Shown here in pieces: positions 1 through 9,114 of a stretch of DNA of 64,000 nt. The stretch lies in the NCBI GenBank assembly GCA_028285545.1, contig JANQPA010000014.1:96229-160228 (forward strand), in the 5' to 3' direction. This DNA comes from Saprospiraceae bacterium. GTDB lineage: Bacteria; Bacteroidota; Bacteroidia; Chitinophagales; Saprospiraceae. The translations under genes were made by a program, and so were the position numbers. Within the stretch, counting starts at the first letter, position 1. Each line of letters starts with the position of its first letter. The notes beneath the pieces were generated by a model that was given only the letters and a program-made list of their open reading frames with translations, searched no databases and had not been told where the DNA came from.

Positions 1-1
1 A

Positions 2-214
2 CCTTTAATTTATATAATACATAGTGATAAGCAATGGGAAGCAGATGCTGTTATAAATATTCAAAAAATTGATGCTAGATCCAATCCTGTTGTCCAATTA
101 ACCGCTAATCTACCCATTTTAGAAAAAGGAACTTATCAAATGGCCTTTATGCTGGAAGGTAATGGGATGATTTATAGTATGAATAGTGGGTTAGTAAAAT
201 TAGAGTTTGAATAA
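2..214 (+). CDS. C-terminal end of an unidentified protein (partial)
   Basis: An open frame enters from the left edge and runs about 70 codons to a TAA stop. The visible residues have alternating hydrophobic and polar positions and end in LVKLEFE, which resembles a beta-sandwich edge of a secreted or periplasmic domain, but no family can be named from this fragment. The last codons lie inside the left arm of a 28-bp hairpin shared with the convergent universal stress gene. The start lies outside the window. Confidence 0.6.
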   Translation, partial: PLIYIIHSDKQWEADAVINIQKIDARSNPVVQLTANLPILEKGTYQMAFMLEGNGMIYSMNSGLVKLEFE

Positions 215-270
215 AGGGTACTAAATTTTCTTTGCCTGAGGTAAAGAAAATTTAGTACCCTTTATTCAAA
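206..270. terminator. 28-bp perfect hairpin between convergent genes
   Basis: Two 28-base arms (206-233 and 243-270) are exact reverse complements around a 9-base centre. The left arm includes the final codons and stop of the upstream gene; the right arm ends 5 bases before the stop of the convergent stress gene. It is A/T-rich at both ends, so it can serve as a bidirectional intrinsic terminator, although the stem is much longer than usual. Confidence 0.75.
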
Positions 271-275
271 AATAT

Positions 276-1118
276 TTAGCTGTCCAAATGAAATACCATA
301 AGTGGCATGGATGATTTTTGAGCCAATTGCTTGGTTTGGCTTTTATGGAACAATTTTTCCCAGAAATTGTGCTTCTTATGGTTTACAATTACCATTAAAT
401 CAATGGGATAATCTTCGGCGTAAGCCAAAAGACCAGTACTTACATCATCTGATTCCACCTCTACCATTTCGAAAGCAAAACAAGGTTCACCTTCTTCGAA
501 TAATTCTTCAAAAATTCCGGTTTTGGTTATGTCATAATCACCTTCTCTTTTTTCATCTACATGCACAAAGTGTACACAGGCATTAAATGGTTTATTAAAA
601 TCTATTAATTTTTCAATCATATCCTCATCTGCAGATTCATAGTTGCTGGCATAGAGCATATGCCTAAGGCCTTTAAAGGAGGAGCTTTTAGGTATCAGCA
701 TTACCGGACATTCTGCACGTTTTGCAACGCTGATGGAAACACTTCCAAGAACTTTATCGATGATATCGTTTTCGCCGGTCATTCCCATTATAATTAAATC
801 ATAATCTTTGGAAGCCTGAGCAATTTCATCTGCTGGAAATCCAATTAACAATTCTTTTTCCACCTTGATGCTGGTGGCCACACTACCTAAGACCAGGTGC
901 TGATATTCATCAATGAATCTTTCCAGCATTTTTTCCCGAACAGCCATCAATTCCGTAACCGGAGGAAACATATTAGGATAATCAGATTCCAAAGGAGGCA
1001 TAAAAACGTGAGCAACTGTTATGCTTGCATCTTCTATTAAATCTGTAAACTGCTGTGCATAAAGAAAGGCATCTTGTGCTGTTACAGAAAAATCTGTTGG
1101 GACTAATATCTTTTTCAT
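276..1118 (-). CDS. Universal stress protein, tandem UspA domains
   Basis: The 280-residue length fits two Usp domains, as is common in Bacteroidota. Domain 1 (about residues 1-143) starts with KKILVPTDFS and carries the complete ATP-binding signature G-2x-G-9x-G-S (G112, G115, G125-S126) followed by CPVMLIP. Domain 2 (about 150-280) starts LRHMLYASNYES, lacks the full glycine signature and ends PLMVFHLDS, so probably only the first domain binds ATP. Such cytoplasmic proteins are induced by growth arrest or stress; the exact role here is unknown. The ATG is clear. The gene is single and convergent with the fragment at the window edge, sharing its hairpin terminator. Confidence 0.93.
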   Translation of the reverse strand: MKKILVPTDFSVTAQDAFLYAQQFTDLIEDASITVAHVFMPPLESDYPNMFPPVTELMAVREKMLERFIDEYQHLVLGSVATSIKVEKELLIGFPADEIAQASKDYDLIIMGMTGENDIIDKVLGSVSISVAKRAECPVMLIPKSSSFKGLRHMLYASNYESADEDMIEKLIDFNKPFNACVHFVHVDEKREGDYDITKTGIFEELFEEGEPCFAFEMVEVESDDVSTGLLAYAEDYPIDLMVIVNHKKHNFWEKLFHKSQTKQLAQKSSMPLMVFHLDS

Positions 1119-1339
1119 AATGCTTATATTATTGTTAGCAATAATTTCAATCTGTCAAAAGGAAGTTCTAAAAAGAATGTCCTGTAAGAAATGAGAATCC
1201 TTATTTGAGATGCTGATTTTTGTCAGTAAGCCTGGAATTTTATTGCTAAGCTTAGCAGAATGAAGTAAATTCCGCCTGAATATTATTTTTTCCGCGAAAG
1301 GAATAACCAATAACGAACAACCAACAACTATTTACCGAT

Positions 1340-2989
1340 ATGTTGCCAAAGATCAATCCAACAAAAACAAGGGCCTGGGCTAAATTAGAAGCTCATTATC
1401 AGGAAATGAAAACGGTCAATATGAAAGACCTTTTTCAAGATAACCCCCATCGATTTAATGACTTTTCACTTAAATTCCATTCTATTTTACTTGATTATTC
1501 CAAGAATATTATTTCTGATAAAACGATGGCTTTGTTGATGGAACTAGCCGAAGAAACAAGGGTGAAGCAAAGTATTGAAGAAATGTTTTTGGGGCATAAA
1601 ATTAATGAAACTGAGGGCCGGTCGGTCCTACACGTTGCCCTGCGAAACCGCCCAGGAGGTACAATGCTTGCCGATGGAGAAGAGGTAATGGGAAAAGTTG
1701 ACCAGGTTAGAGGATTGATGAAAGATTTTTCGGATAAGGTGCAAACAGGTACCTGGAAAGGATATACGGGAAAAGCCATTTCTGATATTGTCAATATCGG
1801 AATTGGAGGTTCTGACCTTGGACCAGTGATGGTTACGGAAGCTCTTAAACCTTATTGGAAAGATGGACTCAATGTTCATTATGTTTCCAATGTTGATGGC
1901 ACCCATATATCGGAAACACTGAAAAGAGTAAATCCGGAAACCACTCTTTTTATGATTGCCTCCAAGACCTTCACCACACAGGAAACCATGACCAATGCTT
2001 TTACCGCAAGAAATTGGTTATTGGAAACTGCTAAGGATGAATCTGCCATAGCGAAGCATTTTGTTGCTCTTTCCACGAATAAAAGTGGTGTTCAGGAATT
2101 TGGTATTGATCCACAAAATATGTTCCCCTTTTGGGATTGGGTAGGAGGGAGGTATAGTCTTACTTCTGCCATAGGATTATCTATTGCCTGTATGATTGGT
2201 TATGATAATTTTGATGAGTTGCTACAAGGTTTCCATGAAATGGATGATCATTTTCGAGAAACCCCTTTGGATAAAAATTTACCAGTAATAATAGCTTTAA
2301 TTGGCATATGGTATAATAATTTTTTTGGCGCTGAAACGGAGGCCATTCTGCCATATGATCAGTATATGCACCGCTTTGCTGCCTATTTTCAGCAAGGAAA
2401 TATGGAAAGCAATGGGAAATATGTAGATCGCTCCGGGAATCCTGTAGAATATCAAACGGGCCCTGTAGTTTGGGGTGAGCCAGGAACCAATGGCCAGCAT
2501 GCTTTTTACCAATTAATTCATCAGGGGACTAAATTAATCCCATGTGACTTCATTGCCTTTGCAAAAAGCCATAATCCAGTAGGTGATCATCACCAAAAAT
2601 TGCTCTCTAACTTTTTTGCCCAGACCGAAGCACTAATGGCCGGTAAGGATGAGATGACTGTGAGGAAGGAATTAGAAAATTCAGGAAAATCTCAGCAGGA
2701 AATTGACCAACTCGTCCCTTTTAAAATATTTCAAGGCAACAAACCAACCAACTCCATCCTGGCTAAAAAATTGACGCCAAGGACCTTAGGGAATCTAATT
2801 GCCTTATATGAACACAAAATTTTTGTACAAGGTGTTATTTGGAATATTTTCAGTTTTGATCAATGGGGGGTAGAATTAGGTAAACAGCTTGCTAAGGCCA
2901 TTTTACCAGAATTAGCAGGTAATGAAGATATCACTTCACACGATTCTTCCACAAATGGACTGATTAATGCATATAAAAAGATGAGATGA
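1340..2989 (+). CDS. pgi: Glucose-6-phosphate isomerase
   Basis: Interconverts glucose 6-phosphate and fructose 6-phosphate in glycolysis and gluconeogenesis. The 549-residue length is normal for the family. Visible signatures are the phosphate-binding stretch [11 protein letters not shown] (about 152-161), [13 protein letters not shown] (269-281, PGI signature 1), the catalytic region [10 protein letters not shown] with Glu356, the His387 region GTNGQHAF, and the C-terminal signature DQWGVELGK (catalytic Lys near residue 515). It is transcribed alone. The final Lys-Met-Arg-stop lies inside one arm of a perfect 24-bp hairpin whose other arm encodes the end of the convergent esterase. Confidence 0.98.
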   Translation: MLPKINPTKTRAWAKLEAHYQEMKTVNMKDLFQDNPHRFNDFSLKFHSILLDYSKNIISDKTMALLMELAEETRVKQSIEEMFLGHKINETEGRSVLHVALRNRPGGTMLADGEEVMGKVDQVRGLMKDFSDKVQTGTWKGYTGKAISDIVNIGIGGSDLGPVMVTEALKPYWKDGLNVHYVSNVDGTHISETLKRVNPETTLFMIASKTFTTQETMTNAFTARNWLLETAKDESAIAKHFVALSTNKSGVQEFGIDPQNMFPFWDWVGGRYSLTSAIGLSIACMIGYDNFDELLQGFHEMDDHFRETPLDKNLPVIIALIGIWYNNFFGAETEAILPYDQYMHRFAAYFQQGNMESNGKYVDRSGNPVEYQTGPVVWGEPGTNGQHAFYQLIHQGTKLIPCDFIAFAKSHNPVGDHHQKLLSNFFAQTEALMAGKDEMTVRKELENSGKSQQEIDQLVPFKIFQGNKPTNSILAKKLTPRTLGNLIALYEHKIFVQGVIWNIFSFDQWGVELGKQLAKAILPELAGNEDITSHDSSTNGLINAYKKMR

Positions 2990-3024
2990 AAAATCCGCTC
3001 AGCGGATTTTTCATCTCATCTTTT
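2976..3024. terminator. 24-bp perfect hairpin spanning two stop codons
   Basis: Arms 2976-2999 and 3001-3024 are exact reverse complements with a single unpaired central base (in practice a 5-base loop). Each arm contains the codons for Lys-Met-Arg and a TGA stop, one for pgi and one for the convergent esterase. Runs of A and T at the stem ends make it a plausible bidirectional terminator. Confidence 0.8.
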
Positions 3025-4450
3025 GCACTAATAATAACTGATCTTCATCAAAAAACTGAATAAAATAAGATCCTTCTTTGGGAGGCTTGAACTTAAAGAT
3101 CCCTTTTTGTAAGCCACCCTCATTAGCTTGATTGCTGAGCTTTATCTTTTTAGGTTTTAGAATAATGAGTCCTTCTGAGTTGGCAATACTAATTTTTGGT
3201 TTTGCGACAGGTGTTTGATAAGTCAATTCAAATTCTCTTTCTGAAATAGGACTAATGCCGATTGGATCAATCGTTGAGGAGGAAAGAGTCTTTTGCGCAA
3301 ATTGCCGTTGATCATCTCGGAACAACCAGTAGAGGGCTGGTAAAAATTCCCTGGACCAAAACCATTCTTTATGTTCACCGTCAGCATGGACTTTGTGAAA
3401 TACCTCCCTGTCAGGAAAGCCACTAACTTGTAGGGTACGCTTCATGGCAAGCATATCATTGGCCATATTTCTTCCCTCTTTACCACCTGCCATCATATAA
3501 ATTTTTACTCTATCTTTTCTGCCTTTATTAAGAACATGCCAATAAGAATGACCTTCGGTGTACCAGAAGGAAGGAGAGAAAACTCCTGCCTTACCAAAAA
3601 TTTCGGGGTATTCAATGACAGCATACATAGAAATAAGTCCTCCCATTGAAGATCCCATAATAAGGGTATTTTCCCTATCACTAAGAGTTCTAAAAGTTTT
3701 ATCAATAAAGGGTTTTAAATTTTTTAACAAAAACTGAACATACTGATCTCCTCGGCCTCCTCCATATTTTGAATTTGGTGTTGGGGAATACTCACTCAGT
3801 CGATCAGAACCTCCATTATCGATCCCAACCGCAATAAAACCAAGGCCAGTATTTTTTGATAAATCATCTAAACTTTCGTCAATTTTCCATTCGCCAGAAT
3901 AACTTGTTGATTGATCAAAGAGATTTTGTCCATCGTGTAAATAAATTACGGGATAAGATTTTTGACTTTGATAATAATCGGGAGGAAGGTAAACCCAAAT
4001 TCTTCTTTGGGAATTCAATTGAGGCATGTCAAAAGAAGGATCTAAGATTAAAACATTTGGGCTGGCGGTACTTTTTTTGTTCCCAGAATTTCCTTCCCAG
4101 GCAAGGATGTTACAATAAACATTTTGCTTTTTACCATTATAATTGAAAATTCTGTCCGGACGGTAATTTCCAGATTGATCCCCTTCTACGGTGGCCCAGC
4201 TGCCGCGGGTAAATTTAAATTTGTGGTTTCCTTTGCTGGGGTTGATGGTAAGACTATAAAAACCATCTTCATTTTTCGATAGTTGATAGCCCTGCTCTCC
4301 AGGATTCCAATTGTTAAAAGTTCCTGCAATAAATAATTCTAATTTGTCGGAGGTATTGGGAGGTAAACCCGAAACTATGAAGGTTAATTGCGACCAAAGG
4401 GATGAAATGGCCAGAAAACAGCATAACAGCGTGAGTGAAATTTTTTTCAT
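3011..4450 (-). CDS. Secreted esterase (enterochelin-esterase/esterase-D type) with N-terminal glycan-binding-like domain
   Basis: An upstream in-frame start exists at 4525, but the ATG at 4450 begins a clean signal peptide (MKKISLTLLCCFLAISSLWSQ), so it is preferred (479 residues). Residues about 25-120 resemble a CBM48/CBM20-type sandwich (FIAGTFNNWNPGEQG). The rest is an alpha/beta-hydrolase: VIYLHDGQNLFD, the nucleophile elbow MGSSMGGLISM, and a His near HADGEHKEWFW. Enzymes of this family cleave siderophore, feruloyl or other esters in the periplasm or outside; the substrate here cannot be told. It stands alone, with divergent spacing to the sigma factor gene. Confidence 0.85.
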   Translation of the reverse strand: MKKISLTLLCCFLAISSLWSQLTFIVSGLPPNTSDKLELFIAGTFNNWNPGEQGYQLSKNEDGFYSLTINPSKGNHKFKFTRGSWATVEGDQSGNYRPDRIFNYNGKKQNVYCNILAWEGNSGNKKSTASPNVLILDPSFDMPQLNSQRRIWVYLPPDYYQSQKSYPVIYLHDGQNLFDQSTSYSGEWKIDESLDDLSKNTGLGFIAVGIDNGGSDRLSEYSPTPNSKYGGGRGDQYVQFLLKNLKPFIDKTFRTLSDRENTLIMGSSMGGLISMYAVIEYPEIFGKAGVFSPSFWYTEGHSYWHVLNKGRKDRVKIYMMAGGKEGRNMANDMLAMKRTLQVSGFPDREVFHKVHADGEHKEWFWSREFLPALYWLFRDDQRQFAQKTLSSSTIDPIGISPISEREFELTYQTPVAKPKISIANSEGLIILKPKKIKLSNQANEGGLQKGIFKFKPPKEGSYFIQFFDEDQLLLVQKMR

Positions 4451-4639
4451 GGAATTTTTGATCGCTAATTTAAAAATTGTATTGATTATTTGACATAATA
4501 GATGTAAAATATCAATAGCACCCAACCCTTTTGTTTGTCATAGCAGTCTATGCTAATAATTTCCAATTACTGAACTAAAAAATAATTCAGGAGTTTGCAC
4601 CCTTTAATTTTAACTTCCTGAGTAAGGTGAGAGACCAAT

Positions 4640-5200
4640 ATGCCCAAAGCGCCAAAATATACGGAAAAAGAACTGGTAGAAGGTTGTGTTAAAAACCACC
4701 GCCAAAGCCAGGAGTATCTATACCGGCAATACTTTGACAGTATGATGAGGATGTGTATGCGCTATACCCATGACAAGGAATTGGCAATGGAAATCGTTAA
4801 CACAGGATTTCTAAGAGTATTTAAGAAGATACACACTTTTAAATTTAAAGGGTCTCTGGAAGGTTGGATCAGGAAATTAGTTTTTCACAGCCTTTCCGAT
4901 CATTTTAAGAAAAAAGATAGGAAAGTCTTTTTCATGGAAGTTGAGGATCGGGATGCACCTATTAATGAAACGGCATTAGACAAGCTTTATTTAGAAGATA
5001 TTTTAAAATTGGTAGATGAATTGCCAAATGCTACAAGAGATGTATTTGTATTGTATGCCATTGATGGATATACACATGTGGAGATAGGGAAAATGCTTGG
5101 CATTAGTGAAGGAACCTCTAAATGGCATTTATCCAATGCCAGAAAAAAACTCAAACATTTGATCAGGAAATTCTACAACCAAAAAAATTATGCAGGATAG
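4640..5200 (+). CDS. RNA polymerase ECF-type sigma factor
   Basis: A 186-residue sigma-70-family factor. Region 2 spans about residues 22-90 (QEYLYRQYFDSMMRMCMRYT to GWIRKLVFHSLSDHFK) and region 4 about 120-176, with the helix-turn-helix THVEIGKMLGISEGTSKWHL. Regions 1 and 3 are absent, as in ECF factors. The stop overlaps the start of the next gene by 11 bases, a translational-coupling arrangement typical of a sigma factor with its own regulator. The target regulon is not visible; no close Bacteroidota promoter consensus was seen upstream. Confidence 0.93.
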   Translation: MPKAPKYTEKELVEGCVKNHRQSQEYLYRQYFDSMMRMCMRYTHDKELAMEIVNTGFLRVFKKIHTFKFKGSLEGWIRKLVFHSLSDHFKKKDRKVFFMEVEDRDAPINETALDKLYLEDILKLVDELPNATRDVFVLYAIDGYTHVEIGKMLGISEGTSKWHLSNARKKLKHLIRKFYNQKNYAG

Positions 5201-6620
5201 AGAAGAGAATTTATTTAATAAGGAGTTCACCGACCGGGCCTGGAGTGAAATGCGAATACTCCTGGATAAAGAGATGCCTGTTAACAGGCGTTCGGATAGG
5301 ATGATGTGGCTGTTAGTGCTTGGCTTTGTATTCCTGGGGAGTGTTGGTTGGATTTTTGGACCTAGCTCTAATTTTCACCTTAATTCCGTTTCTCCTGACA
5401 TTATTTTGGCTGATCAAGCTGGTTTGCAAGAGATTGACAAAAAACAAAATGTAGAACTTTATCCTGAAAATGCAAAAGAATCAATCGCTTCTACTCAAAA
5501 TATTCCAGCTCCCAATCTGAATACCAAAAAAATTGAAAAAAATAACATTTCTCAACCAACTATTTCCGAAGAGGCAAAAACCCTTGTTATTGGTGGAAAA
5601 AAAGTTGAGCTATTACCTAATGAAAACCAAAGCAATAACAATAACAATAGCAAAAGCAATAGCAATAAGATTGTGAAGCCTGGTAGCAATGATTTTGAAA
5701 GTATAAATCCGACAAATGATCCCATTCAAGAGGTAGAAAATATTATATCCCATGAACAAAATTCTACCGTTGACAAAGTAGAATCCGAAAATGTCATTAT
5801 GAATGAACCAGAGCAGAACAGGATTCCTGTTTCTGCTCTGACATTTTTGCAAATGTACAAAGAGCTTGAGTGGCCTTTGAGAGAAACGCCAAAATCCATT
5901 GAGTTCAAATCCTTTGTAAGGCCAAACTCATTACCAATGAGATGGGGTGTTCAGATTAATGCTTTGAGTGCCGATGTCCCAAATGTTAATGGGTGGTCTG
6001 TAGGCGTTTGGGGGCAAAGGCCACATTTTTTATCTAAAAAATTGTCTCTGAGAATAGGATTGAATTATCAGCAACTAAATCTTTTTCCTAAAGTTGCTTC
6101 TCTTAATACAACTAATGATGCCTTAAGCATTAATTCAGAATCAGATCCAGTGACCAACAACCCGGATATGGCCCATGATACCTCCACTGCCATTATTTCA
6201 GCTGCAGCAGTGGCAGGTGCATTGAAAGTAAAGTTACGTAATTTTCAACTTCCACTTAGCCTCCATTGGAATCTTGGAAAAAGATTTAGTCTAATAGGCG
6301 GAGCTCAGCTTAGCTATCGCCGAGCCAGGGTTTCTCAAAATACTTTTCAACCATCTACTACTACCTTTTCCTCCGGAGCTGGAAACAGGGCAATGGATGC
6401 TGTGTTTAATGAATTTTTACAACTCGAAAAAGGAAATTCTTTCCCATCAGAAAATATTAACAGCTGGGATGTAGGGACACACCTTGGTTTAGGTTATACC
6501 ATTATCCCAAGAATGGAAGCCATTTTTACCGTTCAATACGGCTTTAATAATTTATTTCAGGGCCTAGACCTTGAGCTTTTTAACCGCAATGTAAATCTTG
6601 GTATTAGTTATCAGTTTTAA
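5190..6620 (+). CDS. Anti-sigma-like N-terminus fused to outer-membrane beta-barrel
   Basis: The 476-residue product has three parts. Residues 1-37 are a short charged segment (FTDRAWSEMRILLDKEMP) like the cytoplasmic sigma-binding ends of Bacteroidota anti-sigma proteins. Residues about 38-56 form one transmembrane helix (MMWLLVLGFVFLGSVGWIF). A low-complexity Asn/Ser/Glu-rich linker follows to about 230. Residues about 248-476 alternate in beta-strand fashion and end GISYQF with a terminal Phe, typical of outer-membrane barrels. There is no cleavable signal peptide. Its overlap with the sigma gene suggests it holds or releases that factor. The sigma-binding role is inference; the topology is read from sequence. 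Confidence 0.75.
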   Translation: MQDREENLFNKEFTDRAWSEMRILLDKEMPVNRRSDRMMWLLVLGFVFLGSVGWIFGPSSNFHLNSVSPDIILADQAGLQEIDKKQNVELYPENAKESIASTQNIPAPNLNTKKIEKNNISQPTISEEAKTLVIGGKKVELLPNENQSNNNNNSKSNSNKIVKPGSNDFESINPTNDPIQEVENIISHEQNSTVDKVESENVIMNEPEQNRIPVSALTFLQMYKELEWPLRETPKSIEFKSFVRPNSLPMRWGVQINALSADVPNVNGWSVGVWGQRPHFLSKKLSLRIGLNYQQLNLFPKVASLNTTNDALSINSESDPVTNNPDMAHDTSTAIISAAAVAGALKVKLRNFQLPLSLHWNLGKRFSLIGGAQLSYRRARVSQNTFQPSTTTFSSGAGNRAMDAVFNEFLQLEKGNSFPSENINSWDVGTHLGLGYTIIPRMEAIFTVQYGFNNLFQGLDLELFNRNVNLGISYQF

Positions 6621-6723
6621 TGATTGTATAATGCAAGGTTTTAAAAAATGACTCCAAGTTTTTGATTTCCTGTTTCATTCTTAATCAGACTCTGATTATA
6701 TTGGTTGGTGTTTGGATATAAAA

Positions 6724-6813
6724 ACTTAACAAAGCCCTCTAATTGGGAGTCGTATTGATTATTTATTATTAAAACCGACTAATGTTCTTTTGTTGGGCAG
6801 GATTTTGTTAAGT
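6724..6813 (+). promoter_or_regulatory. Nested stem structure in the leader of the aminotransferase gene
   Basis: Three nested complementary segments lie in order: 6724-6733 with 6804-6813 (10 bp exact), 6734-6737 with 6795-6798 (GCCC/GGGC), and 6748-6752 with 6776-6780 (AGTCG/CGACT). The element ends 23 bases before the ATG at 6837. It could be a structured mRNA leader or attenuator. No known riboswitch class is recognised. Confidence 0.35.
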
Positions 6814-6836
6814 CAAACTCAGATAAATAGATTAAT

Positions 6837-8012
6837 ATGTTGACTTGCCAAAAATCATTGTTCGACCTGGAAGAGGGCCACACTTACCTGAATTGCGCGT
6901 ATATGTCTCCACAACTTAAGAGAGCTACCGAGATTGGGTTAAAAGAAATATCAAGAAAGAGCCGTCCGTATGAAATATTTGTAGACGATTTTTTCCGTCC
7001 GGTGACACAAATAAAATCAAAGTTTGCTCAGTTGATAAATGCAAAAGAAAAGGATAGAATTGCCCTTATTCCTTCTGTATCTTATGGTTTGGCAAACGTA
7101 GCCAATAATGTTCATCTGAAAAAGGGAGATAATATCGTTATTTTGGGAGAACAGTTCCCAAGTAATTATTATTGCTGGAAAGAGCTGGCGGATCGTTATG
7201 AGGGCGAATTGGTCATTGTAGATGCACCAGATTCTTCAAATAGGGTAGAGGAGTGGAATAATAAAATCCTTGAATCCATTAATGAAAAAACGAAATTGGT
7301 GGCTTTGGGACAAGTTCATTGGGCTGATGGCACCTTGTTTGATTTAAAATCAATCAGAGAAAAAACCAGAGCTTTTGGCGCCTTACTTGTAATAGATGGG
7401 ACTCAGTCAGTTGGAGCCTTACCATTTGATGTCCAAGAAATACAAGTAGATGCTTTAATATGTGCAGCCTACAAATGGTTATTGGGACCATATAGCTTGG
7501 GTATGGCTTATTACGGCCCTTATTTTGATACCGGCAAGCCAATTGAAGAGAATTGGATCAATCGTAAAGACAGTGAGGATTTTAAAAACCTGGTCCAATA
7601 TCAGGATGAATATCGTTCAATGGCAGGAAAATATTCGGTTGGAGAACAGAGTAATTTTATGCTAATTCCAATGATGGATGCCGCTTTACAACAATTGCTG
7701 GAATGGAATCCCAATAACATCCAGGAATATTGCGGTCAATTGTGGTCACATATACTTCCAGGATTAGAAGAATTAGGCTGTCAAATTGAAAAACCAGGTA
7801 AGCGAGGGGAACATTTAGTGGGTATTGGATTGGATGATTCTTTTGATCGAAAAAAATTGGGGGAAACCTTTAAAGAAGAAAAGGTATATGTTTCCTTAAG
7901 AGGCAACTCAATTAGAGTCTCTCCGCATCTTTTTAATGAAAAAGAAGAAATGAATTTGCTATTATCCTGTTTTCAAAAAAGCAAAATGCTTAGCTCAAGT
8001 TGGTCTACTTAA
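6837..8012 (+). CDS. Class V aminotransferase-fold PLP enzyme (cysteine desulfurase/isopenicillin epimerase-like)
   Basis: The 391 residues fit a fold-type I class V enzyme. Lys213 in CAAYKWLLGPYS is the expected Schiff-base lysine; the cofactor-contacting stretch VIDGTQSVGALPFDV holds Asp187 and Gln190, and His161 in GQVHWADGTLF stacks on the ring. There is no obvious active-site cysteine loop of SufS or IscS type, so it is more like the isopenicillin-N-epimerase/kynureninase-like subgroup. The substrate is unknown. The last 8 bases overlap the end of the convergent PD40 gene. A possible structured leader lies just upstream. Confidence 0.85.
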   Translation: MLTCQKSLFDLEEGHTYLNCAYMSPQLKRATEIGLKEISRKSRPYEIFVDDFFRPVTQIKSKFAQLINAKEKDRIALIPSVSYGLANVANNVHLKKGDNIVILGEQFPSNYYCWKELADRYEGELVIVDAPDSSNRVEEWNNKILESINEKTKLVALGQVHWADGTLFDLKSIREKTRAFGALLVIDGTQSVGALPFDVQEIQVDALICAAYKWLLGPYSLGMAYYGPYFDTGKPIEENWINRKDSEDFKNLVQYQDEYRSMAGKYSVGEQSNFMLIPMMDAALQQLLEWNPNNIQEYCGQLWSHILPGLEELGCQIEKPGKRGEHLVGIGLDDSFDRKKLGETFKEEKVYVSLRGNSIRVSPHLFNEKEEMNLLLSCFQKSKMLSSSWST

Positions 8013-8970
8013 TTTTTAGTTCTTTACATTCCTCTGAAGTGAGAATCTCTTTTAAAGGAATACTCATTACTAAGGTGCCATGAGCAAAGAAAAAGGTCTT
8101 CCCATCTGGTGAGAGTCTCGGACTTTGTTCTTTGAAGCCAGTCTCACTTGTTAGGTGTAACTCTCTTGGGGTAGTCCATTTTTCTCCTTTTTTTTGACTA
8201 ATGTGGGCTGTCATTTCATCCCCTTCAACTCTTGTAAAGATGACAAAGCTTTCTTCCTGGTCCACCACAATTTGATCTTCATGATGCTTTGAATTCAGGG
8301 CATCTATTGGTCTTGGCTTTTGATATTGGCCATTTATAAAATCGGATTTCCAAAAATCTAAACTGCTCGATTCTTCTTCGACAGCAACAGATTTTTGAAT
8401 GTTGGACTGAAAAATTAAGGAACCATCTTTCAACTCCTGGCAATAAGCACTCCAGTATCCTTTTTGATTAATTTCGGAAATATACTTAGCATCGGACCAG
8501 CCGTCCATTGTTTTTTCGGAATACCAGACATGGCCTTTTCCATCTAATTCCGTCGAGCCAGGAACAGGTCTTCGGGAATTGAAATATATCCGATTACCTT
8601 CAAAATTGACATGAGGAGAAGAATCTAGAGAATCGTTTGCAAAGGGAAGCTGTCGTTTATTTGAAAGGGTATTGCCATCCAGATCATAAACATAAAGGCT
8701 AAGTTGGAGTCTTTTATTTTTATTCCAACGGGCATATACCGCTTTGCTCCCTTTATGGGCTATAATCTTGGGCTCTGAAGTATATAAATGTTTTCCATCA
8801 GGAGAAAAAGAAAAAGCGCCAACTATTTTTAAAGAATCACCGAAAACAGTAAACCCTTCCCTCTGTCCTTGTAATGGACTTGTAATTAGAAGAATCATCA
8901 AAATTTTGAAGAGGACGAGGAAAGGGCGAAAATTGCTGTTGTTATTGCGAATGGTCAAAGACTTTATCAT
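8005..8970 (-). CDS. Secreted PD40/TolB-like beta-propeller protein
   Basis: A 321-residue protein with a hydrophobic N-terminal export segment (about residues 17-35, ending SPLQGQ). Repeated WD40-like PD40 blades are visible: FSPDGKHLYTSEPK, VNFEGNRIYFNSRRP, VVDQEESFVIFTR and LSPDGKTFFFAHG. Such proteins in Bacteroidota occur in envelope or peptidoglycan-associated complexes, but no OmpA domain is present here. Function unknown. It overlaps the convergent aminotransferase gene by 8 bases. Confidence 0.8.
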   Translation of the reverse strand: MIKSLTIRNNNSNFRPFLVLFKILMILLITSPLQGQREGFTVFGDSLKIVGAFSFSPDGKHLYTSEPKIIAHKGSKAVYARWNKNKRLQLSLYVYDLDGNTLSNKRQLPFANDSLDSSPHVNFEGNRIYFNSRRPVPGSTELDGKGHVWYSEKTMDGWSDAKYISEINQKGYWSAYCQELKDGSLIFQSNIQKSVAVEEESSSLDFWKSDFINGQYQKPRPIDALNSKHHEDQIVVDQEESFVIFTRVEGDEMTAHISQKKGEKWTTPRELHLTSETGFKEQSPRLSPDGKTFFFAHGTLVMSIPLKEILTSEECKELKIK

Positions 8971-9066
8971 TGCCTATTTGGTTTATCATGTATTCTGATG
9001 GATAAAGTTAAGACTGTAAATATTTTCAAAAGCAGCAGAAAGGGTCAAAGATGAAGGATTTATGCT

Positions 9067-9074
9067 TATTTTTG
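9067..9074 (+). promoter_or_regulatory. -7 promoter element of Bacteroidota type
   Basis: TATTTTTG matches TAnnTTTG at all fixed positions, about 40 bases upstream of the ATG at 9115. No TTG lies at 17-23 bases upstream, so support is partial. Confidence 0.35.
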
Positions 9075-9114
9075 GGATATTCTGTAATGTATAAAATTTA
9101 CTTTCCTGGAATAG

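Noticed and set aside
302..586. 94-codon ORF on the plus strand
   Set aside because: It lies wholly inside the universal stress gene on the other strand, has no family features, and the minus-strand frame is clearly the gene.
4451..4525. N-terminal extension of the secreted esterase
   Set aside because: It would put 25 residues before a perfect signal peptide; the ATG at 4450 is better.
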